Notes under the pieces: model-generated
Seen by the model: only the letters and a program-made list of their open reading frames with translations
Database searches by the model: none
Told to the model about the DNA's origin: nothing
Origin: VYFG01 sp965221795
GTDB taxonomy: Bacteria > Pseudomonadota > Gammaproteobacteria > Arenicellales > Poriferihabitantaceae
Direction: 5' to 3'
Assembly: GCA_965221795.1 (NCBI GenBank)
Contig: OZ244914.1
Location: 1,984,001 to 2,048,000, forward strand
DNA: 64,000 nucleotides
Program-made: the position numbers and the translations under genes
In this document: piece after piece, positions 43,874 through 52,231 of the stretch
How the letters are laid out: each line of letters starts with the position of its first letter
Position numbering within the stretch: position 1 is the first letter of the stretch

Positions 43874-44881
43874 ATGGCTACAGAAGACCGGGTGACTGCC
43901 CTAAGGCAGGAATTGCAATCCGTTCTAAAGTATAAGAACATCGACCTTGTCACCCGTTCGGCATGGGGTGAGATTAATTTTGAAAGCGCCCGTGCGGATA
44001 TAGAAGGCGCACTATCCACTTCAACAGACCTGGATAGCATGCCGCTTGAGCATCTTACTGATGGGGTCGCAGATAATATTCAAGGAGCGATCCCTGAAGT
44101 GGCACATGCCTCACAACAAATACAGGAATTTTCAATCGCGTCAGGCGGCACACCATCGGACAATAGAGATAGCATATGTAATCAACTTCATGCTGCAGTC
44201 GATACTTTCTGTGAGGTTGCAAATCCCCAGATTGCCTATCTCATGTACAAGAGAGGCGATGTTGGGGAAAACATTGCCAGACTTGAACAAGCGATCACCA
44301 AGTCCCGGAAACTCTATGATGAAGCCCAAACATGGGTCGATGAGAAGAAGGCGGAAATTGAAAAAATCGAACATGCTGCGCGCACTGCTGCAGCGAGTGC
44401 CGGAGTGGGCACTTTCACAGCAGAATTCAATGAAGAGGCGGAAAAGTTGCAAAGTCAATCCAAGTGTTGGCTTTGGTCATCTTTTGGATTTGCCATAGCT
44501 ACTATTGGGGCGGCTATACTCTTTTACTTTTGGCCCGATATTTCCTCAAATGCGGGCATATCGGAAACGCTTCGCAATATAGCAAGCAAGACAGCAGTCA
44601 TCGTGGTGTTGTTTACTGGTGCCGTATGGTGTGGGCGCATTTATCGTGCGCTTGTCCATCAAGCGGCAGTGAACAGGCATCGCGCTCTCAGTCTGAAGAC
44701 TTTTCAGGCATTCGTGGAGGCGACTGACGACAAGTACGTAAAGGGCGCTGTCCTGATGGCAGCAACCAACACAGTGTTCAGTAACGTACCCACCGGTCTT
44801 GTGGAAGAACGCAACAATCAGAACTCTGGGGTCAACTTTGTTGAATTTGGCAGATCAACTGCAGGGACAACGGACGAATAA
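43874..44881 (+). CDS. Coiled-coil protein with two membrane helices, candidate defence effector
   Basis: 335 residues. A helical N-terminal domain (about 1-130) leads into a coiled coil (about 135-195, ENIARLEQAITKSRKLYDEAQTWVDEKKAEIEKIEHAA), two membrane helices (about 200-223 WLWSSFGFAIATIGAAILFYFW and 243-262 AVIVVLFTGAVWC), and a C-terminal segment NRHRALSLKTFQAFVEATDDKYVKGAVLMAATNTVFS found in many accessory-genome proteins. It lies at the right edge of the defence cargo. A membrane-acting effector is conceivable, but no activity is known to me. Confidence 0.6.
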   Translation: MATEDRVTALRQELQSVLKYKNIDLVTRSAWGEINFESARADIEGALSTSTDLDSMPLEHLTDGVADNIQGAIPEVAHASQQIQEFSIASGGTPSDNRDSICNQLHAAVDTFCEVANPQIAYLMYKRGDVGENIARLEQAITKSRKLYDEAQTWVDEKKAEIEKIEHAARTAAASAGVGTFTAEFNEEAEKLQSQSKCWLWSSFGFAIATIGAAILFYFWPDISSNAGISETLRNIASKTAVIVVLFTGAVWCGRIYRALVHQAAVNRHRALSLKTFQAFVEATDDKYVKGAVLMAATNTVFSNVPTGLVEERNNQNSGVNFVEFGRSTAGTTDE

Positions 44882-45464
44882 TTTCGGCAAAGTTCAATCC
44901 ATACGTCACCAGTCAACCCGGTTTTCCAGGCAGTTTCGGAACAGATCGTGGGGTTTCGTAAAGGCAGGGGTTCTGGGGCGCATGTTGTCGTCTGAAATGG
45001 TAAGGACCGGGACGACGGGGTGTGGATTCGCCAGTTCCCCCCTGACTCTTTGGACACACGACCCCGGAAGAAGGCTTGTGGCGGCGAACTTCGAGATGGT
45101 GCGGCGCGGCGGTGCTGATGGGTCCGCAGGTCGTCCTCGCAGACAGCACTGGGTTCTTGAGATTTACTTGGGCAAGGAGATGGCAAGCTGAATATCCCAT
45201 TAGCGCAGCTGGACAGCCATTAACCGAGCCAGTTGCCAAGCCCCAGTTCTTAGCCCCTTCGGGGCCTTTTCTATTCTGATTGCCACTGAACCTCCGGCGG
45301 ATTTGGGTCATTCGTTGGCAGATTCCGCCGGCCCTGTCAAGCATTCGGCATCCGTTTCGGCTGCGAATTGCCCGTGAATTTCGCCCCGAAACCGACCCTT
45401 CCGACTGGAATTCTGCCGCCGCATGGGAATAATGGGGAGTCGTCTGCATTGCACTGACGACGAT
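44882..45464. other. Boundary between cargo and conjugation cluster
   Basis: About 580 bases without a supported gene. It holds a terminator at 45252-45273 and presumably the promoter of the conjugation genes. A tRNA-like fragment near 45200 was rejected. Confidence 0.4.
45252..45273 (+). terminator. Rho-independent terminator
   Basis: AGCCCC-TTCG-GGGCC followed by TTTTCT. It insulates the conjugation cluster from the cargo. Confidence 0.75.
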
Positions 45465-45926
45465 ATGAACCCCCTGTTTCCTGCTGTACCCCTCCGCTTC
45501 GGCTGGCCGCTGGCCAGTGCTCTCTGGCTGATGTCGGTCACGGCTCCGGCCGCCGACACCGTACCGGTCGGGCGCTACCTGGACCGAAACCTCCAGGTTC
45601 ACGAAGCCGCCCGGCTCCACCCGCTGCAGGCCGTGGCGGACCTTACCTTCAGCGACCGGATGTCGGTCGGCGAGGCGCTCCGCTCGGCCCTGGCGGGTAC
45701 CGGATACCGGCTCCAGGCCCCGGGCGCGGACGAGACCGAGGTTCGGCAGTTGCTGGCTACCCGGATTGCGATGTCCCACCTGGCCTTCGAGGGCCGCCAG
45801 CTGGATTCGGTGATTGCGGCCCTGGTCGGGGACGGTCGGGGCTTTGCCGTCGAGATCCATCATGTCACCCGCACGGTACGGATTCTCCCGGCCCTGCAGG
45901 CGGTGCCGTCCGGAGAGCCCGGATGA
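45465..45926 (+). CDS. PilL-like N-terminal protein of the ICE transfer region
   Basis: 153 residues from ATG 45465, with a signal peptide ending near residue 30. VGRYLDRNLQVHEAARLHPLQAVADLTFSDRMSVGEALRSALAGTGYRL and the later MSHLAFEGRQLDSVIAALVGDGRGFAVEI follow the pattern of conjugative-transfer PilL proteins, which are periplasmic/outer-membrane and resemble secretin N-domains. It overlaps the next gene by 4 bases. Confidence 0.75.
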   Translation: MNPLFPAVPLRFGWPLASALWLMSVTAPAADTVPVGRYLDRNLQVHEAARLHPLQAVADLTFSDRMSVGEALRSALAGTGYRLQAPGADETEVRQLLATRIAMSHLAFEGRQLDSVIAALVGDGRGFAVEIHHVTRTVRILPALQAVPSGEPG

Positions 45927-46786
45927 GCAGGATCCTCCCCGGGTACCGGACGACTGGGTTCCTGCAGCCGGACCCGTCCCGGTCCTGTTTCCTCCAGTGG
46001 TGGTTTCCGGCCTGGTTTCTGGTTTTCGGAGTCGGGCCGGCGTTTTCCCAATCGGTGGATGAAACGGGCAGCACCCACATCACCCGCACCGAAACCACCG
46101 CCACAGTCCTCGGCCCCCTGGACATTGCCCGGACGGACCGGAATGCCTGGGGGCTGGACGAGGCCGACTGGAATACCTACCTGCAGCTGATGGATGGACC
46201 CTACGGGCTCTGGTATCCGCATCTCGCCCCGGCCTTTGTACTCGGGATCGCAGCCACCCGCGAGTCGGAACGGGAGCGGTTTGCCCGACAGGTCTGGCAG
46301 CAGGAGCGCCAGCGGATGGACCAACTGCTCGCATTCAACCGCAGCTATCAGCGGCTCGCCCGGGCCGAGCGAGGCCAGCCCGGATTCCGGCTTCTGGACC
46401 CGACGCGGAGGCTGCAGGTATCCCGCCCGGAGCCGATTCGGGACCGGATCGCCCGTTCGTTGGCCGGGACCTCGGACCGGCTTCATCTCGTGGTGCGCCG
46501 GGACTGTGCTCCCTGCCAGGAGGCCGCCCGCCAACTCGTCCGGCAGGAACGCCCACTGGATGTCTGGTATGTCGGTGCCCGCTCGAACCAGGAGATTCGC
46601 CGATGGGCCCGGGACAGCGGAATCCCGGTGGAGCAGGTTCAGGACCGGACCATCACGCTGAACCATGATCGGGGCCAATGGGCCCGATCCGGGTTCGATC
46701 CGGCGGATCTTCCCGCCCTGTTTCGCGATCCGGCCCGGCGCGAGCCCGTGCCGCTGCCGCCAACCCGTTCCGGATCCGGGCCATGA
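45923..46786 (+). CDS. ICE protein of the PFL_4693 family
   Basis: 287 residues with a signal/membrane segment (about 25-43). The core WGLDEADWNTYLQLMDGPYGLWYPHLAPAFVLGIAA is the hallmark of this family, and a thioredoxin-like CAPC (RRDCAPCQEAA) follows. Periplasmic, function unknown; the CxxC suggests a disulfide role. It overlaps both neighbours by 4 bases. Confidence 0.85.
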   Translation: MSRILPGYRTTGFLQPDPSRSCFLQWWFPAWFLVFGVGPAFSQSVDETGSTHITRTETTATVLGPLDIARTDRNAWGLDEADWNTYLQLMDGPYGLWYPHLAPAFVLGIAATRESERERFARQVWQQERQRMDQLLAFNRSYQRLARAERGQPGFRLLDPTRRLQVSRPEPIRDRIARSLAGTSDRLHLVVRRDCAPCQEAARQLVRQERPLDVWYVGARSNQEIRRWARDSGIPVEQVQDRTITLNHDRGQWARSGFDPADLPALFRDPARREPVPLPPTRSGSGP

Positions 46787-47346
46787 AGTCGCATCGACCC
46801 GCCGGTAGACGGTGGCTCCTCCTTTTCCTGGCTCTGTCCGCTTCCGCTCCGGTGGCCGCCGACCCGTCGGCAGTGCCAGCGGGCTATCGGACCGCCGCCG
46901 CATCTGCCCGGGTCGGCCCGGCGCTGTTCTATGCCATCGCCCTGACCGAATCTGGGCAACAGCAGAAAACGGCGGAGTTCCGGCCTTGGCCCTGGACCCT
47001 GTCCATCGACTCCAGGCCCCGTTTCTACCAGACACAGGCCGAGGCCCTCGCCGCGCTCACCGCCGAAATTCACCGACAGCAGGCAGGCGAGCCGCAGCAA
47101 CTGGGGATCGGGCTGTTTCAGATCGAGTGGCGGTTTCATGCCCACCGTTTCGACCGGGTGGACCAGATGCTCGACCCCTACGAGAATGCCCGGGTAGCCG
47201 CCGACATTCTGGTCGAACATCTCGCGGCCGCGGATGGCGACCCCTGGCAGGCGGTAGGCTGGTTCCACAGTACCACCCCGGAGTTGGCAGCAGGCTATCG
47301 CCAGCGGGTGGCTCGGCGTCTGGTCGATCTCATCGGCCGGGAGTGA
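46783..47346 (+). CDS. Lytic transglycosylase of the conjugation system
   Basis: 187 residues with a signal peptide (about 1-26). VGPALFYAIALTESGQ carries the catalytic Glu of SLT-type enzymes, and GIGLFQIEWRFHAHRF and NARVAADILVEHL match later motifs. It opens the peptidoglycan for the transfer apparatus, as VirB1-like proteins do. Confidence 0.85.
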   Translation: MKSHRPAGRRWLLLFLALSASAPVAADPSAVPAGYRTAAASARVGPALFYAIALTESGQQQKTAEFRPWPWTLSIDSRPRFYQTQAEALAALTAEIHRQQAGEPQQLGIGLFQIEWRFHAHRFDRVDQMLDPYENARVAADILVEHLAAADGDPWQAVGWFHSTTPELAAGYRQRVARRLVDLIGRE

Positions 47347-47350
47347 GCCC

Positions 47351-47896
47351 ATGATCCCGCCCCTCGCGCTGTGGATGATCCTCCTGCTGCCGCCGCTGGC
47401 GGCGGCCGATGACCCGGGCCCGCTCACGGTTCTGGGGCAGGATCCCGGTGCCCGCCCGGCTCGATCCCTGATCGGCGAACTACTCGCCCGATTCCAGCCG
47501 GAGCAGGAATCCCGGCACACCCTTCCGGTCCCGTCCCCCGCGATCCATCCCGGAACCCTGTTCCGCTCCGGGGGCTATCCGGTGACCTCGACCCTGCGCC
47601 CATCGCTTTTCGGCGAGCGGGTGCAACGAATTCAGGTACCGGTGCCCGTGCCCCTCTGCGTAGTGGGCCCGGAGACCGGCTCCCAACAGTGGCTGGCTCG
47701 GCATCGGGCCCGGTTGCAGGCACTGCAAGCCCGGTGCCTGCTGGTCTCGGCCCGTAACGCGAACGAGGTAGAGCGGATGCGCCGGCTCGCCCACCCGCTC
47801 CCGCTGCAGGTCGTCCCCCTAGACGATCTCGCCGCCCGTCATGGCCTGCGCGCCGTCCCGATGCTGCTGGTGGGCCCGGAGGACCGGGTACCATGA
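47351..47896 (+). CDS. ICE protein of the PFL_4695 family
   Basis: 181 residues with a signal peptide. DPGARPARSLIGELL..., LFRSGGYPVTSTLRPSLFGERV and the final LPLQVVPLDDLAARHGLRAVPMLLV are family features. Probably periplasmic; function unknown. It overlaps the coupling-protein gene by 4 bases. Confidence 0.85.
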   Translation: MIPPLALWMILLLPPLAAADDPGPLTVLGQDPGARPARSLIGELLARFQPEQESRHTLPVPSPAIHPGTLFRSGGYPVTSTLRPSLFGERVQRIQVPVPVPLCVVGPETGSQQWLARHRARLQALQARCLLVSARNANEVERMRRLAHPLPLQVVPLDDLAARHGLRAVPMLLVGPEDRVP

Positions 47897-50091
47897 CGGC
47901 CCGGTACCAAGTCGAGGCTCTTCTGCGGCCCGCAGTCGAACTCCGGTCCAGTGCCCTGGCTTTTTCGGCAGGGGTGATCGTCACCGGATTCCACGAGTTT
48001 CTCTGGTTGCCGGCACCGGTCTCCCTGGGGGCCAGTGGGGCGTTTGCCGGCTATGGTCTCTGGCGTCTGCGCCAGGGCCTACGGATTGTCCGCTACCGCC
48101 GGCGGCTGGGGCAGCAGCCCCGGTTTTCGGTTCAGCGGCACCGGATTCCGGTCTCATCCCGCACACTCTATCTGGGTCGGGGCTTCCGCTGGGAAGCCCG
48201 CCATACCCAACGCCTGCGTGACTGCCTGCGGCCCGGGTCGGCCCCCTTTCTGCGCCCTCCCCGGCGTCGGGCACTGATCGCTGCCCTGGAACGGCGGGGG
48301 CACACGCCCCGCTGGCTTCTGGCCGACCATCCGCTCAATCCCCTGCGGCCCCCACCACCCGTGGGTGGCCGGCCGGAAATCCACGGCGTCGGATTGTGGG
48401 AAGGGGAGCGAACCCTTGCTGCGCCGCTTGGCGAACGGGTGGGCCATACGCTGGTGCTGGGCACCACGCGTGTCGGCAAGACCCGGTTGGCCGAACTCCT
48501 GATTCACCAGGACATCCATCGTGGCGATACCGTGATCGTGTTTGACCCCAAGGGCGATGCCGATCTGCTGCTCGGGATGTATGCCGCCTGCCGCGACAGC
48601 GGCCGGGGGAAGGGATTCCGGATCTTCCATCTGGCCCATCCCGAATATTCGGCCCGCTACAACCCGGTGGGGTCCTATTCCCGCATCACCCAGGTTGCGA
48701 CACGAATCGCCAACACGCTACCGGGCGAGGGCAATTCCGCTGCTTTCAAGGAGTTCGGCTGGCGCTTCACCAATATCATCGCCCAGGCCCTTGACCGCCT
48801 CGGGGAGCCACCGACCTACCGCTCGATCCGCCGCCATGTCAACAACATTGACGACCTGCTCATCCGCTATGGCCGGTGGTGGCTGTCGCATCACGGGCCG
48901 GACGACTGGGCCGATCGCCTCCGCCGTACGGAACAGGGGCTGACGGGCGGTCGGGATCATGCCGAACGGGCAGGCGGCTCGCCCCTGACCAACGCCGAAC
49001 GGACCCGGGACCTGCGCGCCGTCTGCATGGCCCGGGTACTGCAGGCGGTCCAGGCGGCTCAGAGAGCCAACGATCCCGTCACCGAAGGGCTGCTCTCGGC
49101 CGCCAAATACGACCGTACCTATTTCGACAAGATCGTGTCGAGCCTGCTGCCGTTCCTTGAGAAGCTGTCCACCGGTGCGGTTTCTGGCCTCTTCAATCCG
49201 GACCATGGGGATCTTGATGCCGACCATGTTTTCGACTGGATGTCCGTGATTCGCCAGGGCGGCGTGGTCTATGTGGGCCTGGCCGCCCTGCAGGACGTGA
49301 CCGTGGCCGGAGCCGTTGGCAATGCCATGTTCGCGGATCTGACCGCCGTCGCGGGGGAACTGTATGCAGAGGGGGCCCACCCCTATCTCCCCGAGAGTGA
49401 GCGCCGAACCGGGATTCCTCCGGTCTGTCTCCATGCAGACGAGTTCAACGAACTGATCGGCGATGAGTTTGTGCCGATGCTCAACAAGGCCGGAGGAGCG
49501 GGGTTCCAGGTCACTGCCTATACCCAGACCTGGTCGGATGTGGAAGCCCGGATCGGTAACCGCGCCAAGGCCGCCCAGATCGAGGGCAACTTCAATACCC
49601 TGCATATGCTGCGGGTACGATCGAAGGCAACCGCCCAGCTGCTCACGGATCTGCTGCCCGAGGTGCAGGTTTCTCACCTGACCACCGTCTCGACCGCGCA
49701 GCACCAGAATGACCCCGAATCGACCCACCATTTCGGCTCCTCGGTCCAGGATCGGATCACGACGGCCGATGTACCGATGCTGCAGCCCGGAGATCTGACC
49801 CGGCTGCCCAAGGGCCATGCTTTCCTGGTCATGGAAGGGGGGCAACTCTACAAGTACCGGATTCCCCTGCCGGTTCCCGACCGACAGCCGTTGCCCGGCA
49901 GTCTGCAGGAGTTGACGGACCGCATGCGCGGGCAGGGGCCAGGGGCCGCTGACTGGTATCGGGATCATTGGTGGCAGCGGACCATGCCGACCGCTGCGGA
50001 ATTTTCTGCCGACATCCGGGGGCTCTTCACAGATCCATCGGATCCCCAGCTGGAATCCGCAGTGCCGGATTCCCGGGAGGCCGTCGCATGA
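47893..50091 (+). CDS. traD: Conjugative coupling protein TraD (SXT/PFGI-1 type)
   Basis: 732 residues. Membrane segments at the N-terminus (about 15-55), then the VirD4/FtsK-like ATPase: Walker A LGTTRVGKTRLAELL (about 191-205), VIVFDPKGDADLLLG, and the conserved HADEFNELIGDEFVPMLNKAGGAGFQVTAYTQT (Walker B region). It recruits the relaxosome to the secretion channel at the inner membrane. It overlaps both neighbours. Confidence 0.93.
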   Translation: MTARYQVEALLRPAVELRSSALAFSAGVIVTGFHEFLWLPAPVSLGASGAFAGYGLWRLRQGLRIVRYRRRLGQQPRFSVQRHRIPVSSRTLYLGRGFRWEARHTQRLRDCLRPGSAPFLRPPRRRALIAALERRGHTPRWLLADHPLNPLRPPPPVGGRPEIHGVGLWEGERTLAAPLGERVGHTLVLGTTRVGKTRLAELLIHQDIHRGDTVIVFDPKGDADLLLGMYAACRDSGRGKGFRIFHLAHPEYSARYNPVGSYSRITQVATRIANTLPGEGNSAAFKEFGWRFTNIIAQALDRLGEPPTYRSIRRHVNNIDDLLIRYGRWWLSHHGPDDWADRLRRTEQGLTGGRDHAERAGGSPLTNAERTRDLRAVCMARVLQAVQAAQRANDPVTEGLLSAAKYDRTYFDKIVSSLLPFLEKLSTGAVSGLFNPDHGDLDADHVFDWMSVIRQGGVVYVGLAALQDVTVAGAVGNAMFADLTAVAGELYAEGAHPYLPESERRTGIPPVCLHADEFNELIGDEFVPMLNKAGGAGFQVTAYTQTWSDVEARIGNRAKAAQIEGNFNTLHMLRVRSKATAQLLTDLLPEVQVSHLTTVSTAQHQNDPESTHHFGSSVQDRITTADVPMLQPGDLTRLPKGHAFLVMEGGQLYKYRIPLPVPDRQPLPGSLQELTDRMRGQGPGAADWYRDHWWQRTMPTAAEFSADIRGLFTDPSDPQLESAVPDSREAVA

Positions 50092-50783
50092 GTGCCACGG
50101 AACCCACCACTCCACGCCATCGGGGCCTGCTCGGGCGGGTGTGGGCCTGGATTCTCGGACTGGTCGCCGCTCTCTTCGCCGCCTGGGTTGGCAGCCTGAT
50201 CCTGGAATGGATCGGGCTGACCTTCTTCTGGCCCGAGCAGGGAGCGGCCCGGTCGGCCGCGATCCTGCGCCAGGACCTGGCCTGGCTGGCCGCCGGTCGG
50301 ACCGAACTTCGGGTGCTGCCCGGCCTGAGCCTGCCGTCTCCGGCGATCTGGGCCCTGGATCAGTCCGCGGGCCTGTACCAGACGCTCCTGGTCGACACGG
50401 GCCTGGAGGCGATCCTGATCTGGCTGACCTCCACCTCGGCCCTGGGCACCCGGTATCTTGAGGCCACGCTGAATACCTCGCAGATCTTTCTGGTTCGCCT
50501 GGCCATCAGCGTCACAGTGCTGCCGCTCTTTGTCCTTTGTGCTTTTTGGGGAGCCCTGGAAGGCCTGATCCAGCGCGACCTGCGGCGGTTCGGTGGCGAT
50601 ATCGAGCGGGCCATGGTCTACCACTGGGCCAAGCATGTCGCCGGGGCGGTGGTCGTGCTGCCACTCGTGATCTATCTGGCCTGGCCCGGATCCATTCAAC
50701 CCGCCTGGGTGTTCGTCCCCTTCGCAGCGGCCCTGGGCCTGAACCTGTGGGTCATGACCTCGACCTTCACGAAATATGTCTGA
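50088..50783 (+). CDS. ICE membrane protein of the PFL_4697 family
   Basis: 231 residues with about four membrane helices (16-50 region, around 145-165, 185-205 and 210-225). SLILEWIGLTFFWPEQGA and VYHWAKHVAGAVVVLPLVIYLAWPGSI match the family that always follows traD. Probably part of the inner-membrane complex. The start overlaps traD by 4 bases. Confidence 0.85.
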   Translation: MSATEPTTPRHRGLLGRVWAWILGLVAALFAAWVGSLILEWIGLTFFWPEQGAARSAAILRQDLAWLAAGRTELRVLPGLSLPSPAIWALDQSAGLYQTLLVDTGLEAILIWLTSTSALGTRYLEATLNTSQIFLVRLAISVTVLPLFVLCAFWGALEGLIQRDLRRFGGDIERAMVYHWAKHVAGAVVVLPLVIYLAWPGSIQPAWVFVPFAAALGLNLWVMTSTFTKYV

Positions 50784-51231
50784 TTTTCCCGATCATCGCC
50801 GGATCCGCCAGGCCGTCCTGCTCCTCTTTCTCCTGCCCGTCCTGGGCGGATGCGGGATCGCCCGCACGACTGACTCCGATCCCGCCGGGAGCGACTCCGG
50901 CAGCAGACAACGGTCGGCGACCTCCTGGGTCCCGCTGGTCTCGCCACGCACCCCGCCCACTGCGGCCTGGCCGCTGGCGGATGGAGCCAACACCCCGCCT
51001 CAGGCCGGGCAGTCGGAAGGCCTGGCCCTGGTGATCCGCGAACTGGATGCGGTCGCTCGACTGGTGGACCGGGTGCGCCAGATGCCGCCGGATCCGGGCC
51101 GGCATGTAATCCGCTTCACCCGCATCCAGGCCGACCTGCAGGCAGTCCGCAGCGGACTGGTGGAAGCTATCCTGCAGCCCCACACGCGGCCCCGGAACTA
51201 CCCGGCGCTGCATGGCCAGTATGGAGACTGA
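50776..51231 (+). CDS. RAQPRD-family ICE protein, lipoprotein-like N-terminus
   Basis: 151 residues overlapping the previous gene by 8 bases. A lipobox-like LGGCG lies at about residues 24-27. LALVIRELDAVARLVDRVRQMPPDPGRHVIRFTRIQADLQAVRSGL is the family's conserved helix pair. The terminal motif is TRPRNYP here instead of RAQPRDP. Function unknown. Confidence 0.75.
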   Translation: MSDFPDHRRIRQAVLLLFLLPVLGGCGIARTTDSDPAGSDSGSRQRSATSWVPLVSPRTPPTAAWPLADGANTPPQAGQSEGLALVIRELDAVARLVDRVRQMPPDPGRHVIRFTRIQADLQAVRSGLVEAILQPHTRPRNYPALHGQYGD

Positions 51232-51233
51232 CC

Positions 51234-51479
51234 ATGGCCCGGGTCGGCAATCCCCATCCCGCCGGGAGCTTCCAGGCCGCCTCGGGCATCGATCCGGCCG
51301 ACCTCGCACAGACCATCGGGATTCTGGCACTGACCGCCTGTGCCATCTGGGCCGGGATCTACCTGCGGCGCGTGTTCTGGTACGGCTGGCAGCGGGGGGA
51401 TTTCGGGCACATCGGGATGGGGGTCCTGCTGGCAGCGACGGTTCTGCTGCTGGTCACCCTGGCGGTCACCCACTATTGA
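51234..51479 (+). CDS. DUF3262 family small membrane protein
   Basis: 81 residues, two helices (about 24-44 and 60-80). ASGIDPADLAQTIGILALTACAIWAG is the family pattern. It belongs to the run of small inner-membrane proteins between traD and the TraB-like gene. Confidence 0.85.
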   Translation: MARVGNPHPAGSFQAASGIDPADLAQTIGILALTACAIWAGIYLRRVFWYGWQRGDFGHIGMGVLLAATVLLLVTLAVTHY

Positions 51480-51501
51480 CGGAACCGGCAGGAGAATAGC
51501 C

Positions 51502-51864
51502 ATGCCCCTCTTCCCTGAACGATTCTTCTCGTCCGCCTGGTGGCTCCGGACCGGGCTCTCCGGGATCCTGCTCGGATGGCTCGGATTCCATCCGGCCTGG
51601 GCCCAGACCACTCCCGATACGAATGCCGTCCTCGACGAGGTCAAGGGCTTTCTGGGCGATGCCTTCGACGTCGGCATCTGGATCCTGATCGGTGGTGGCT
51701 ACCTGGCGGCCGGATACATGATCATCCTGGGGGCCTGGAAGTTCTTCCATGACCGCGAGGGCGGCCTTGCCCAGTTTCTCATGGGGATTGCCGTCGCCCT
51801 GGGGATGGTCATCCTCATGACCTTTTTCGTGACCACCGGACAGGATCAGATCGGGAACCTGTAG
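51502..51864 (+). CDS. DUF2976 family membrane protein (pilin-like)
   Basis: 120 residues from ATG 51502. Signal/membrane segment (about 12-34), then two helices (about 55-75 and 90-110, MGIAVALGMVILMTFFV). Position and shape suit a TraA/VirB2-like subunit, but that equivalence is inference. Confidence 0.8.
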   Translation: MPLFPERFFSSAWWLRTGLSGILLGWLGFHPAWAQTTPDTNAVLDEVKGFLGDAFDVGIWILIGGGYLAAGYMIILGAWKFFHDREGGLAQFLMGIAVALGMVILMTFFVTTGQDQIGNL

Positions 51865-51865
51865 C

Positions 51866-52231
51866 ATGAGCACACCTGCTTCGAATGATCGTCTGCCGAG
51901 TGCCTTCCGGGTCTCATTCCAGCCCGAAATGGCGGGCGGCCTCAATGGTACCGAACTGATCCTCGTGATCGGTGGCGGTTTTGGCACCATGGTGGGGGTC
52001 TCCCTTCTCGCCTGGCCGATCCTGGGTGTCGGCCATGTCGCCTTGCTGACCGGAACCGTAGCAGGTACCACACTGGCCTTCGGCCTGCGGGCCGGGATCG
52101 TGGTTCTCAAGCGACAGCGGCCGGACGGCTATGTCCAGCAGGTCATCCTGTCGGCCCGGCACCGATGGTGGCCGCAGGAGTCGGTGATCGCCCGCCATGG
52201 CCTGTGGGACTTCTATCGGCATGAACGATGA
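51866..52231 (+). CDS. DUF3487 family membrane protein (TraL-like)
   Basis: 121 residues, two adjacent helices (about 28-75) followed by a cytoplasmic tail (RPDGYVQQVILSARHRWWP). The family is encoded between DUF2976 and DUF2895 genes in PFGI-1-class elements. It overlaps the next gene by 4 bases. Confidence 0.82.
   Translation: MSTPASNDRLPSAFRVSFQPEMAGGLNGTELILVIGGGFGTMVGVSLLAWPILGVGHVALLTGTVAGTTLAFGLRAGIVVLKRQRPDGYVQQVILSARHRWWPQESVIARHGLWDFYRHER

Noticed and set aside
45190..45240. tRNA-like segment (tagcgcagctggacagc)
   Set aside because: Only a D-arm-like string; no anticodon or T-arm can be folded.
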